Part shown: one piece after another, positions 22,565 through 33,153 of the stretch | Layout: each line of letters opens with the position of its first letter | Numbering within the stretch: the stretch's first letter is position 1 | DNA from: Acheta domesticus | Lineage: Eukaryota > Arthropoda > Insecta > Orthoptera > Gryllidae | Reading direction: 5' to 3' | NCBI GenBank assembly: GCA_031308135.1 | Contig: JAHLJT010008756.1 | Coordinates: forward strand, 131,624,997-131,688,996 | DNA: 64,000 nt | Made by a program: the position numbers and the translations under genes | Notes under the pieces: model-generated | What the model was told of the DNA's origin: nothing | The model's database searches: none | What the model saw: only the letters and a program-made list of their open reading frames with translations

Positions 22565-23095
22565 GTAGTAGTGCACGCAGCCCCCGTGCTGTCCCATGTT
22601 AATCCTTCCTCCCCCCCTCGCTCGCCTTCTTAGCGTCTCACACGGCGCGCACTAATTCAGCGCGACGCGAAGGCGCAACATTTTGAGCGGTGGCGGCGGC
22701 GGCGGCGGAGCGTAATGGCGGCGGCGCGTAATTGTGAAGTTGATTACAGCCAATTAGCGCCCGTTAGATTCTCGTTAGCGGCCGCATGTGGCTGCGGGGG
22801 GCGGGGGCGGGGGCGGGGGCGGCGCCGCACGCCTCGCAAGACGCAGGGGTGGTGAGAGGGATGAGAGGGGTGAGAGGGTGGGGGTGGAAGGGGAAGGTTG
22901 CGTTGTGTCCGGAAGCCGGTGCGCGCTCTACTGCCGCCTGGCGGCAGAAAGATTTATTACAATTCTCCTATTGTTCCTTGCCTATTACGAGCGACCGTAG
23001 CGGAGCGCTCAGCGTTTTCCACCTCTGCAAACTGGTTGGTGTTCCGCTCTCTCGGTGTGGGTTTGGAGGTGGGGAATCGGAAATTTCGTAGTTTT
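22565..23095. promoter_or_regulatory. CpG-rich island with homeodomain-like TAAT cores
   Basis: GGCGGCGGCGGCGGAGCGTAATGG is followed by GCGCGTAATTGTGAAG, TTGATTACAGCCAATTAGC and CTCGTTAGCGGCCGC, then a GGGGGCGGGGGC run. Intact TAATTG, CAATTAG and GTTAGC words in a CpG context look like a constrained regulatory element. A sister block lies near 27.0-27.2 kb. No coding signal is credible. Confidence 0.4.
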
Positions 23096-23131
23096 CTTCG
23101 AGCCTTAAACTTCGACCGTTAACTAGTGACT

Positions 23132-23748
23132 ACCGTTAACTAGTGACGTGCCTTCAAACTTCTCTTACCGGTGACGTGCGGTCTATGAGACCCCAAACGT
23201 TTTAGAAGTGTTATTTTCGGTGTTCCATTTCATGTTGACTTGACAATTATTTTCACGTTAACAATGCTAAAACAAACAAGAAAATAAAAGGATATGTTCC
23301 TAATATGAAAAATGAATATAATATATTTACTTATTACTCGCCGAGTGCATTTCTGACTGTAATTTGTTCCATATTGTTTCTTCACTATTAATTATCTTAA
23401 GAACTCGTAGAATGGTTTGATATAATATTCACTACATTAAAAAAATTCATTTAAATACGATAATGCATTGTTGCACGACAATTATCCATTAATAAAAAAA
23501 TGCAATGCATATTCACTGTGGGAAGGAAAGTCTCACTACTGATGATGTGAGGTCTGCAAGACCGCCCCAAAACTTCAACTGGGCCTCAAAGGCGAACAAC
23601 TGTTATTGAATCCACTGCCCCGCGTTTGAGTGTAGTTTAGGAAGAGATAGGAAGGTACTGAAAAGAAAAACTTATTGCGACGTACGAGAAAGGAGGCTAC
23701 GCGTTTATTTTTCCTCAGTGGTCTCAGAGACCGTACGTCACCAGTTAA
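23132..23748 (+). mobile_element. piggyBac-like non-autonomous DNA element
   Basis: The right end reads GGTCTCAGAGACCGTACG then TCACCAGTTAA (TTAA at 23745-23748). The left end carries the matching inverted sequence CCGGTGACGTGCGGTCTATG after TTAC (23165-23168), a possibly decayed TTAA. A second candidate left end, TTAACTAGTGACGTGCC, lies at about 23132. TTAA-flanked inverted repeats with GAGACC words suggest piggyBac. No transposase is present. Confidence 0.5.
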
Positions 23749-23749
23749 G

Positions 23750-24477
23750 GGTGATCATTGACCTAACTAATTCGTCATTCATGGCGAATTAGTTGATTAT
23801 TTATACCCGAGTTGAATGAAATTCATGTAAACTGTTTTCTTTCTAATTGGACAATTGAAAAAGTCAATTCAGCGTTCTCAATTTCTTCGTATGTTCCCTC
23901 GAATTCAAATCTTGTTAATCTCGTGAGGAATTTAGGATGGAGAAAAGAATTCGGCACGTGTTCATTTCTATACACCATCACTTCATAGGCATTTATTGCA
24001 AGTAATCGCAAACATCCGCATTAAAAAAATCAGCAGCATTCATTTAAAGGAATTTTAGAGATAAGAAAATATAATGTTACTACTGTAACTCTTTCACCTG
24101 CATGGAAATGTTTTGGAAGTTTTCAAGTTCGTGTGTTGATTTTGACATCAATCTCAACAAGGTTAAACAGATTTTTCTGGTTAGTTTTCCTACATTCATG
24201 GAGGGAATGTGGATTCTGAAAAACTTCTGGCATTGAAATGGAGATTGCTAAGAGCATTGAAACAGTGGTAGCGGCTTTGCACAGTGAATTCGAGTCTACG
24301 GTTACAAATTTACACGGAACAATATGCCAATCTTATGCTTTTTGTACAGCACGGGGTGGGAATTTAAGGATGATCTAGGCTGAGAAGGCATTACATTTCA
24401 ACTTTTTCCGTTGAGCTAAAAGCGATTAATGTTGTTTATCATAATTTCTTTGACGTAAAGAAATAACGCTTTATATA

Positions 24478-24480
<3 letters not shown>
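23750..24480. other. AT-rich sequence without recognised features
   Basis: Background. Nothing was recognised. Confidence 0.6.

Positions 24481-24512
<32 letters not shown>
24481..24512 (+). repeat. (TG)n microsatellite
   Basis: About sixteen TG dinucleotides. Confidence 0.95.
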
Positions 24513-24514
<2 letters not shown>

Positions 24515-24789
24515 TTCTTGTGGATGTATATGAATCCCCTTTTAATAATCACGTCTAAAAGCCTCAGGAAACATGTCTCCGGCTATGAGAAATGAGGAAC
24601 ATTATTCACACTGATGACGGTTTCTACTCATGTGTGAATTTGGTAACTGTGGTTTCGCACGCATGTCGAGGGCATGTCTCTTTAATCCGCAAATGCCCTA
24701 AACTTGGCATCGTGACTAGTAACGGGATCAGTAGACCTTGCCGTGCCGGTTTCACCGCTGTGTGCATCACTGTCACCTACCACGTCACC

Positions 24790-25650
24790 ACCCGGCTTCC
24801 CCTTTCACCACTCCGCGATCCTTTCCGCCCCCAATGCCACTGTCGCCACTTCTACTTCCAGCACTGCGCAAATCAGCCCCTTTCTTTCACCACTTATCGG
24901 TCCCACCCACACCCACACTTTCATTACTCCCCACACCTCCTCACCACGCACGTCTTTTCCACCGACACTTCCCGTTCGTCCCCCATACCCGTACCACCCT
25001 GGCCCGCCCTGCCTCCCTCTGGCCCACTCTTCCCCGTCCTGCTCCGCCCTGCCCCGCCCGTCCCCGCCCATCCCCGCCCATCCACACCCATTCCCGCCCT
25101 TCCCCGCCGATCCCCGCCTTTCCCACCCTTCCCCACCCTTCTCCAACCTTCCCATCCCTTCCCAGCCCTACCCCACCCTTCTCCGATCTGCCCCGCCCTG
25201 CCCCGGTTCCATCCTGCCGACTCCCGCACTGCCCCTATCACCACTTCCACCTCCACCACTACCCATCCCCACCCTTTTCTTTGATCACTTATCGGTCCCA
25301 CCCACACCCAGACTTATGTTTTACCCCACCCCTCATCGCCACGAACTCTTCTCCACCAACAATTCTGTCCCGCCTTCCACCCCGCCATTTCCCCCGCCAC
25401 TCCCCGCCCTGCCTCACTCCGCTCTGCCCCACCGCGCCCCACCACGCCCCACCCCACACAGCCCTCACCTCCCGCCCCACCCCGCCCCACACATCCCCTC
25501 CCGCCCCACTCCGCCCCACACTTCCTCTCCCGTCCCACACAGCCCTCCTCTCCCATACCGCTCTCCTCCACCCCGTCCCGCTCCCCTTCACCCCGTCCCG
25601 CCCCACCCTGCCCCGCATTGCATGGTCCAACCCCACCCCTCCCCGCCACG
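24790..25650 (+). repeat. C-rich degenerate repeat with an internal duplication of about 390 bp
   Basis: The sequence is C- and CT-rich with recurring CCCGCC and CCCACC words. A complex block containing CACTTATCGGTCCCACCCAC at about 24891 recurs at about 25285. It is preceded both times by CACTTC(T/C)AC-type words and followed by CTTC.CCACCAAC or equivalents, so the tract grew by duplication. The open frames across it are low-complexity Pro/Ser/His-rich and not genes. Confidence 0.75.
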
Positions 25651-25654
25651 CTGT

Positions 25655-26270
25655 CGCGTCGTCGGCCGCGTGTTGACGCCGCGCGCATCGACCCGAGCGC
25701 CGTCCGCTGCCGGCCACGTTAATCGGGCGTCGACGCGCGCGCCAATGAGAGGGCGGCGGCGGACGGCGGCGTTTGGAAGCGCAAACACAGAGCGGAGGCG
25801 CGCCCTAATCATGAGGTGGCGGCCGGCGCCGGCCGAGTCCAGCGGTTAGGCGCGGGCGGCGCGGGGGCGGATTTCGCGCGCGCGGAGACAACGCCACGCG
25901 ACGCGTTCCGCGGAGGCCTGTCAGGCGAGCGCGCCGCCGCCAACGACCGGAGAAGGCGATCTCGGTGGGGATGTCTGGGACGATGTCGGTGGCGGCGGGA
26001 TCCGGGGATGTTCGTGGCGGTGGTGGTCGTGGGGGGCGGCGGTCGTGGCGGGGGGTGGGGACGCAAAAGTTTGGGGTGGGGGCGGCGTCGTTGGCGGCGG
26101 AGACGAAGGCAGTGCCGGGGACGGTGGCGGCAGTGGCGGAACCAGGGGCGTATAGCAACTGCGCGGACCGTCTTGTTGGCGGCGGGGGCGGGAACAGTGA
26201 TAGTGGCGATGGCGTGGGCAGTGACGGTGTTGGCAGCGAGACACACAGGATCCGGAATGTCGTCTCCGGA
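25655..26270. promoter_or_regulatory. CpG island
   Basis: One of the strongest CpG clusters in the window (GTCGCGTCGTCGGCCGCG, GGCGTCGACGCGCGCGCC, CGCGCGCGCGG). It includes CCAATGAGAGGG, CCACGTTAATCGGGCG and GCGCCCTAATCATGAGG. It grades into a GGCGG-rich stretch (26000-26220). A promoter or enhancer is possible, but no exon was recognised next to it. Confidence 0.4.
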
Positions 26271-26830
26271 TCCAAACCGGGAGAGATGTCTCAGTGCATC
26301 AATCTGATGTCACTGCAGTCCCTCTGACCGGGAGGTCCTAGGGTTTACACTCTCCGGTGCCACGATTTTCGATACTATCTATGGCGAAATCAGTCGCTGT
26401 GTGGAGGAGAATTCTAGAGGCCGGCTGCTCTGATCGGTAGTGTTCCGTGGTTTCTCCGATCAACACCAGGCGAATGCCGGAGCAGTACCCTAACAAACGG
26501 GCCACGGACCGCGCGCGATTTTTCCTTCCTCTTCCTTGTCGTATTCTCTCCTCTTACACACTCACTAACACTAACATGCACTACACTACCACACATGCCG
26601 GGAGACCGGTCGGGAGTATACGGCTTGTCTCGGCTGGGGCGGTGCCCCGCTGGTGGGCGATGCCTGAGTGAGGAAAACCCCGTTAGCCTTCGGTAGGTCG
26701 ACGCCGGATCTCGCCATCAAGCGAGGGAAAATCACCGCTACCCTCCCCCTGGAGAAAAAAATCACTACACTTACGGGAGTAACGACCCTAGTATTTGACG
26801 CGCCTGGAATCACTAACAATCTATCAATGA
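26268..26830 (+). mobile_element. SINE-A copy 4 (full length, best preserved)
   Basis: It starts CCGGATCCAAACCGGGAGAG, then TCTCAGTGCATCAA (A-box side), TGATGTCACTGCAGTCCC and CTGACCGGGAGGTCC. The middle has CGCTGTGTGGAGGAGAATTC, TTCCGTGGTTTCTCCGATC and ACACCAGGCGAATGCCGG. The 3' half has ATGCCGGGAGACCGGTCGGG, GGCTGGGGCGGTGCCCCGC and ATCTCGCCATCAAGC. The tail is GAATCACTAACAATCTATCA. Other copies in the window align to parts of it. Confidence 0.88.
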
Positions 26831-26859
26831 ATCCAGTGTCTCCGTCTCGCCTTGCCCCA

Positions 26860-27240
26860 GCCCCGTTACCTTCCCCGCCACTCTCCCACCCGTCCCCAGC
26901 TCCCCCCCCCTCCTTCCGCCGGCGCCGCTGCCAGCGTCGTCGCGTCCCGAAGCCTGCCGTGTAAACCGACGCCCCTAATAGCGAAATAGCCGTTATTAAT
27001 GTCGCAGCTCGCGCGAGCGTGGCGCGGCCACCGGAACCCACGACAATATTGTCATTAGCGGCTCGTTATGTCCCCGTGAGGCGCTCGGGCCGCGGCGCGG
27101 CGTCGAGGTGCCACCGCCGCCGCGGCGAAAGGTATTATGGCTTCTGCGCCCGCGGCCGCTAATGGCGGCTAAATGGATGGTGTCACGGAGGTCGTGGGCT
27201 TGGAGAAATGCGAATGTGTGTGCCGTGTAGTTAAAGGGCA
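26860..27240. promoter_or_regulatory. CpG-rich island with TAATGG/ATTAGC cores, candidate conserved noncoding element
   Basis: GC-rich complex sequence holds GCCGTTATTAATGTCGC, ATATTGTCATTAGCGGC and GCGGCCGCTAATGGCGGC. The recurring (G)CTAATGGCGG and ATTAGCGG words are shared with the 22.7 kb island. This resembles developmental cis-regulatory DNA and is inferred from composition. Confidence 0.4.
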
Positions 27241-27679
27241 TGGCGTAGAGGTAATATAGACGGTTTTGTGTAATAATATTTTTATTTGCTTTGAAAGAAG
27301 GGAAACGACGGTGGATAAATTAATGACAATTAATTGTACGCTTAAAAATATTTTTAGTTAACCAAATCAACTCTTTTTGTAGTTATTTTCATTACAACAA
27401 TGGCAATATTGATAGCACAACAGTAACAGTATTGATAACGTCTTTGTTCGTGCACACTTCCTTCAACATCTGCAGTCTGGATGAGAAATGGAGCAATGTT
27501 ACGTAGCTTTGAAAGGAGTGTTTCTGTTCTTAAACTATTTTGCATCATTAAGAATTATGTATACATTTATTTGTGTTTGAAATTTTAAGTTAATAGTAAT
27601 AGCCATTTTATTTTGTAACATCAGTAAATTATCAACTTTGTCTTATTATATGCTTGTGGAACATGGCAGATGTTCTTCT

Positions 27680-27812
27680 GCTCTTCATCTCCCTCTTTCT
27701 CCTCCCCTCTCCTTTTCTCTCTCCGTCTCTCTCTCTGAGCCTGTCTCAGTCTGTGTGTGTCTCTGTCTGCCTCTGTCTGCCTCTGTCTCTGCCTGTCCCT
27801 CCCTCTCATTCA
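27680..27812 (+). repeat. CT-rich/(TGTCTGCC)n tract
   Basis: CT-rich run ending in CTGTCTGCCTCTGTCTGCC repeats. Confidence 0.8.
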
Positions 27813-27999
27813 CACATTTGAGACCTTCGGCCTCATTATTTTAGTTTTTAATCCCCTAGAACACTTTGTTTAGGAGTTATTTAACGGGAGTAGATTAAAG
27901 AAATTTTAAAAAAAACGCTGACGAGTGTTGCGGGTTGCATTTGACATGAATATCTAGTTTTCTTCTGTATACTTTTTTCTCGTCAATTTTCTCGGTATT

Positions 28000-28135
28000 C
28001 TAACAATTATTCTGATATTCAGGGCGGAAATGAATCCAACAAATCAGAGATAATTAAAATTGGTCCAGCCGTTCCTGAGTTATGAATGGTGAAACTAACC
28101 CGAATTTGATTTATTTATTCAGATTATCTCAATTA
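28000..28135 (+). repeat. Possible LINE 3' tail remnant
   Basis: The words AATTGGTCCAGCCGTTCCTG and AGTTATGAATGGTGAAAC resemble the 3' untranslated ends of insect RTE/CR1-type LINEs. No reverse transcriptase sequence is nearby. This is a resemblance only. Confidence 0.3.
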
Positions 28136-28429
28136 TATATTAGTTTTGTTTTTACTGGTAGATAGAAAAAAGGTTATTAACAGCATGTACTTGGCTTCTA
28201 ATTTTTCATTTTCAACGATGTGAAAAAAGCGTGGGAGATAGCTCGACGTTGTCCTAAGCATTTCCTCCTTTTCATGCTGGCTGGCGCTCTTAAGTGAATC
28301 GAACAACTCGGAGGCAGCTCCATCCCAGACCGGAAACTCACACTTCCTTCCCATTCCATTTACTCTTTTTCTTTCTCCTGGGACAAGCTGCTTTTTTACT
28401 TCACTCACGTTCAGAGGAAACAAACATTA

Positions 28430-30115
28430 ATGACGGGGAAGAAGAATAGTCTCCGAGAAGCCACTGCGTGGAAACGGGTCTTTACCGAAACTGGAAGGAA
28501 GTTTTAGGATTCATCACGTAAGAGCTAGGCGTTCAAGGGCTAACAGACTGGTTTAAAAAACCAAACGCTTTTCGTCATCAGGGACACTTCTGCTGTTAAA
28601 ATTAAAATACTTTGTATTGTTAGTGCCATATTCCACGGAGAAGAATGAGACTAACTTTCAGACCAACTGGTTTTAATGGGTTAGCTCTTTTCCCTATTAG
28701 TTTCAAAATGTGAAACTTCAATATGTCTGTAACTGGGATGAGCCAGACCAATATTTGACACCTAAATTTAGTTACTAGAAGCGCCCAGATGATGTTATAA
28801 CCTCCTCCTGTTTCTTTTTCACAATTTTACCAAGTTAATTCTAGAAAGAGGTTTCTCCTGTTTTCTTTCTTGTATTTTTTGATTCTCTGTAAAACATCGG
28901 AAATAAAAGTTGACTTGTGTTTTCAGTAATTGATTTCACAACTACACTTTTAAACATTAGGTAAAAATCTCTCTTCCTCTCTAAAACGATCTGGGTTTTC
29001 GTTTAGAAAGAAATTTAAGCTCTCTATTCAAACACATTTTGTGATTTTTATTTAAAAGAAAGCTAGTGGGCTCCAGATGTGATGTCTCTCGCTATTATTA
29101 ACCAGTTTTATTGGATCTGACTTTTAATAATATCTTTAAATCAATTGAATAAACGCTTTTCTGACACCATTTATTTAGTACGTATTTTTTCCAAGCCATG
29201 TAGATGTAGTTGGTCTTCGTCGTTTTTTGTGCGGGTTGCAATCGATGTAATAACAGAAGTCGACGTTTCGTAGCGCAAAAAGCATGTGTTACAGTTAGTG
29301 AAGCAAAGACAGTGATTTATTTAAGTTCGTGTTTTTTAAGAGTAAATGTTTTATATAAATGATCAATCAGGTTCAGCTAGTTGTTAAATTAATGATTATA
29401 AATCCATAAAAGAGGAAGTTAAAATGAGAAATATCGTACAACCCATTAATAATGAAGTAGTAAATTATAGTTCCGAATCTCATTAATATACCAATAGATA
29501 CAATTAATTCATTTTCACCGACATTTCGATTGTGAAATTTGAAACATAACTCATAAATTCCAATTGTAAATATTTAATAATGAAATTATAATTGTAGTTA
29601 GTCGAGATTTATATCGTTACTGTAATACATTTTCAACTGTACATTAGTTTTAAAATGGATTCTGATATTTGGAAACGCATCGTTCCTTTCATTAAATACT
29701 ACGCGGTTATCCAAATTTACTCAATTTTTCTATGAAACCAAACAATAATACTTAAGGTTAAGAACATGTTCTTTTCTCTTCTTGCCAATGTTGATGTACT
29801 GTGGCTCACACGCCGGTGTGCTTCGTGACAGTACAGATGTTTTCGAAGGGGAAAGTCTCTTGACACCTACCAATACGTCATTTGTGTCATGCAAATTGCT
29901 AATTCGACCGTACTTTCAATAAAGTCATATACTGCAATGGAATACAAAATATTTTCCAATTTATATTAAAATCATTTTTTTATAATTTCTCTTCATTCGC
30001 ATGTCCTTTTATGTTTTATTCATACAAGAGTTATGGACGTGAATCAATCGTTATTGCATATCCTTTGACACGGAATGCTCTGAAAACAGTTTATTTGTTT
30101 CGTTCTTTTACTACA
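28430..30115. other. AT-rich sequence without recognised features
   Basis: Background. Nothing was recognised on either strand. Confidence 0.6.
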
Positions 30116-30116
30116 C

Positions 30117-30640
30117 CTAGTACATATAGAACTGACTTGACAGGAGCCAATACGTCAATACATACGTAGGTTTGGGGTGAGGGAAGGAAGGTTTATTGCC
30201 AATACTGTACTCGAGAAATGCGCACCGTTGCACCCAGTGCTTCAACTCCGCCTGCGTTATATTGAAGTCCGACTTGCATTGTGAATCTTCTTGAGGGAAC
30301 GGGTCCTTCACTGAAATTCTGGGGTGCCACGCCGCGCATTCCACGGTGTAAGAGATATAGGTGGGTTCACTCCCGGTCTAAAACTGAAGCAAATGTGAGG
30401 CTGGTTCTCACAGTTCTCGCTATGTAAGCGCTGCGAACGACTTGGACATTTTTGGGACAAGATAGTGATCCATTTAATAGCTTTGTAACCTCTGGTGGAA
30501 GCCACTAAATTGCGAGACGCCATCATGAATGCCCAAGTCGATCGTGCGCACCGTTCGGATAAGCGAGGAACTAGCCTCAAACTGGCTTCAAAAATTTTGT
30601 CCAAAAGGCGGCTAGTTGACACACCTATATATCTTACACC
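30117..30640 (-). other. Moderately GC-rich segment with two overlapping minus-strand open frames, unidentified
   Basis: Two short open frames (75 and 104 codons) overlap in different frames. One would read CAAWHPRISVKDPFPQED. The segment is complex rather than low-complexity and lies in AT-rich DNA, so it may be a decayed repeat or transposon end. No domain was recognised and no splice context supports an exon. Confidence 0.25.
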
Positions 30641-31375
30641 ATGTGCATTCCTTGCGTTGTGAGGGAAGTGAGTTCAGAGGCGCCTGTAGCCAGTGCGCTC
30701 TAGTGTAGACTGGAGACAACACTCTGTGCTGAGAAACCGTGACGGTTCGCCATGATGGTGAACGTCTATTCTGTCCTCACCATCTCGGAAGCAAATAGCA
30801 GGAATTGGCGTCTCGTTAAAATTTAAAACATTTATTATCTTTTATGTTCACGAAAACTTAATATAAAGTTGGAAAGGAAGCAATATTTCATTCTTCAAAA
30901 TTGCAATTTGTCTACAATACTTTTACGATCCAATCTTTCATTTCTTGGAGATTTTTTAACATCCACGCAGTGGAGTGTTCTTGGTTTGGTATTTTTAATA
31001 ATTTATTTAATTCAACTTACGACAAATAACAGTTGTTGCGAAAAAGGAAACCTAAAAATGTATTGGCTACCAAATTATAAGTAGTACTTGCACACTCATT
31101 CCATTTTCCTTTATAGAGACTATTTTGATCATTACTAACAATACACACGACACATTTAACTTCGTATGTAGATAAACGTTCGCCGCAGCCAACCAAACGA
31201 TCGTCACGAGTTTCAGCCCTTCAAACCAGTTGTGCATCCAGTTATAATGTTGACATCCCTGCCTGAAGGTCGCTCGCCTCGGGCTCTAGGCAGGCCATTG
31301 GTGCGAGCGAAAGCGCGTGCTGAGCACGGCGGACGAGGACTCAGTCATCGGAGCGATTGCGAGAGGTTCACTTCG
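30641..31375. other. Sequence without recognised features
   Basis: Mixed composition, becoming GC-rich after 31260. Nothing was recognised. Confidence 0.5.
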
Positions 31376-31377
31376 TC

Positions 31378-31450
31378 CGCCCCGCCCCGCCCCGCCCCGC
31401 CCCGCCCCGCCCCGCCCCGCCCCGCCCCGCCCCGCCCCGCCCCGCCCCTC
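31378..31450 (+). repeat. (CCCCG)n pentanucleotide array
   Basis: About fourteen perfect CCCCG/CGCCC units at the outer edge of the large inverted repeat, followed by degenerate CCCTGCCCCGTCCGCC units to about 31690. Confidence 0.95.
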
Positions 31451-32830
31451 CCCGCCCCACTTCACCCTGCCCCGTCCGCCCCACCCTGCCCCGTCCGCCT
31501 CACACTGCCCCGTCCGCCCCACCCCGCCCCGTCCGCCACACCCCGCCCCGTTCGACCCCCCCGCCCCGCCCCACCCTGCCACGTCCGCCCTGGCACGTCA
31601 CGCCCCACCACGTCACGCTCCTCGCCATGCCCCACCCTGCCACGTCCGCCCTGCCACGTCCACCTTGCCCAGCCCCGGCTCCCGCCTCGCCCCTCTCTGG
31701 TCTGCGGAGGGTCCTCTCGCCACTCAGGTGGCGATGGGCGAGCGGGCACGCCATCGCCCCCCCCCCATTGACCCTCTACGTCTCCCTCTTTCGGCCCCTT
31801 TCCTCTCGCTCGCCTTCTTTCGTCCTGCCCCAACGCGTTTCTCTCCGTTCCTGGTAACTTCGTTCTGCTCCTCCCTTTCACACCCACTCCGTTCTTCTTC
31901 GTCCATCACCGCCCCGCTGTGACCGCTCCCATTCCGTCCTGCACCACCCCGCCATGCCCTCTGTGCTCCGCCCACGCATTTCTTCGTACCATGAACCGAG
32001 CCGCCCTAACCCGTCCCGCCCCTCCCCGACCTGTCGTTTCCCGTCCTGTCCAGTCTCGTCTTCTCTTTCACATTCAATCGCTTCCTCTCCCACTCAGTCC
32101 TGCCACTCCCCGCCATGCCCTCTTTGGCCCGCCCACTCATCACGCCTTCAACCGACCTAACCTATCTCAGCCTCTCGCCATCCCGTCCCGCCTTGTCCCG
32201 TCACGTCTTGTACAATCTCGTCCCGTTTCTTGCCTTCACGCTTCCATCTCTCATTCAGTGCTGCCTCGCCCCGCCATGCTCTCTCTCTCCTGCCCTCCCA
32301 TTACCCCCACTCGGAAACGACCCGCACTATCCCAACAAGTGCCGCCCCGACCCGCTCTCTCCTGTCCTGTCCTGTCCTGCCCTGCTCCGCCTAGCCCCGC
32401 CTAGCCCCGCCTTGCCTCGCCTTGCTCCGCCTTGCTCCGGCCTGTCCCGCCCTGTTCCCCCCCTGTTCCACCCTGTCCTGCCCTGTCCCGCCCTCCCATT
32501 ACGCCCACTCGGAACCGACCCGCACTATCCCAGCAAGTGCCGCCCCGACCCGTCCTCTTCTGTCCTGTCCTGCTCTACCCTGCTCCGCCTCCCCCGCCTT
32601 GCCTCGCCTTGCTCCGCCTTGCTCCGCCTTGCTCCGCCCTGTCCCGCCCTGTTCCCCCCTGTCTCACCCTCTCCCACCCTGTCCCGCCCTATCCCGCCCT
32701 ATCCCGCCCTGTCTCGCCCCCCGCCCCGTCCTGTCCTGTCCATTCTCGTCCTCTCTCTCGCCAGCACTTCCTCTCCCAGTCCTGCCTGGTCTCTGCCTTC
32801 CTCTCCCGTGCCTGCGCAATCGTGGCTCCG
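31450..32830 (+). repeat. Left (C-rich) arm of a large inverted repeat, with internal 160-200 bp units
   Basis: A C-rich block with the core words ACTCGGAAACGACCCGCACT and CAACAAGTGCCGCCCCGACC recurs at about 32299 and 32498. Weaker versions lie at about 31985 and 32138. The same block appears in reverse complement in the right arm. The arm ends with CATTCTCGTCCTCTCTCTCG, TCCTGCCTGG and CGCAATCGTGGCTCCGCC (about 32815-32832). The frames through it are low-complexity and not coding. Confidence 0.75.
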
Positions 32831-32832
32831 CC

Positions 32833-33153
32833 TCGCCCGAGGGCGCTCAGGTGGCTCCGAGCGCCCGCCCCCGCCCCCGCCCCCGCCCCCGGCTGCCCAC
32901 GAGCGCTCAGGTGACGCGGCGGGCGCGCGGCCACGCGGTCAGTGCGCGCGCCTCCCCGCCCCCGCCCCCGCCCCGCGCGCACACGTGCATCGATCGCCTC
33001 GGGCGGGCGGGCGGCAGGCAGGCGCAGCGGCCGAGAGACTCTCTCTCGGGTGACGTCCGCGGGCGGAGGCGGCGGCGCGGGAGGCTGCCGGCCGCGATCT
33101 CTGCCCGCCGCCGGAGGGCCCGGCGCAACGCGGCGGGGTAGGGGATGCGGGCG
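32833..33153. promoter_or_regulatory. CpG-rich central core between inverted arms
   Basis: A stretch of about 320 bp of very high CpG density, with GGCGGGCGCGCGGCCACG, GCGCGCACACGTGCATCGATCG (CACGTG E-box inside) and GGGTGACGTCCGCG (CRE-like TGACGTC). It sits at the centre of symmetry of two complementary arms. A bidirectional promoter or origin-like structure is conceivable but unproven. Confidence 0.35.

Noticed and set aside
28133..28423. 96-codon minus-strand open frame
   Set aside because: Mixed composition but no recognisable domain and no paired splice sites. Length is within chance for AT-rich DNA.
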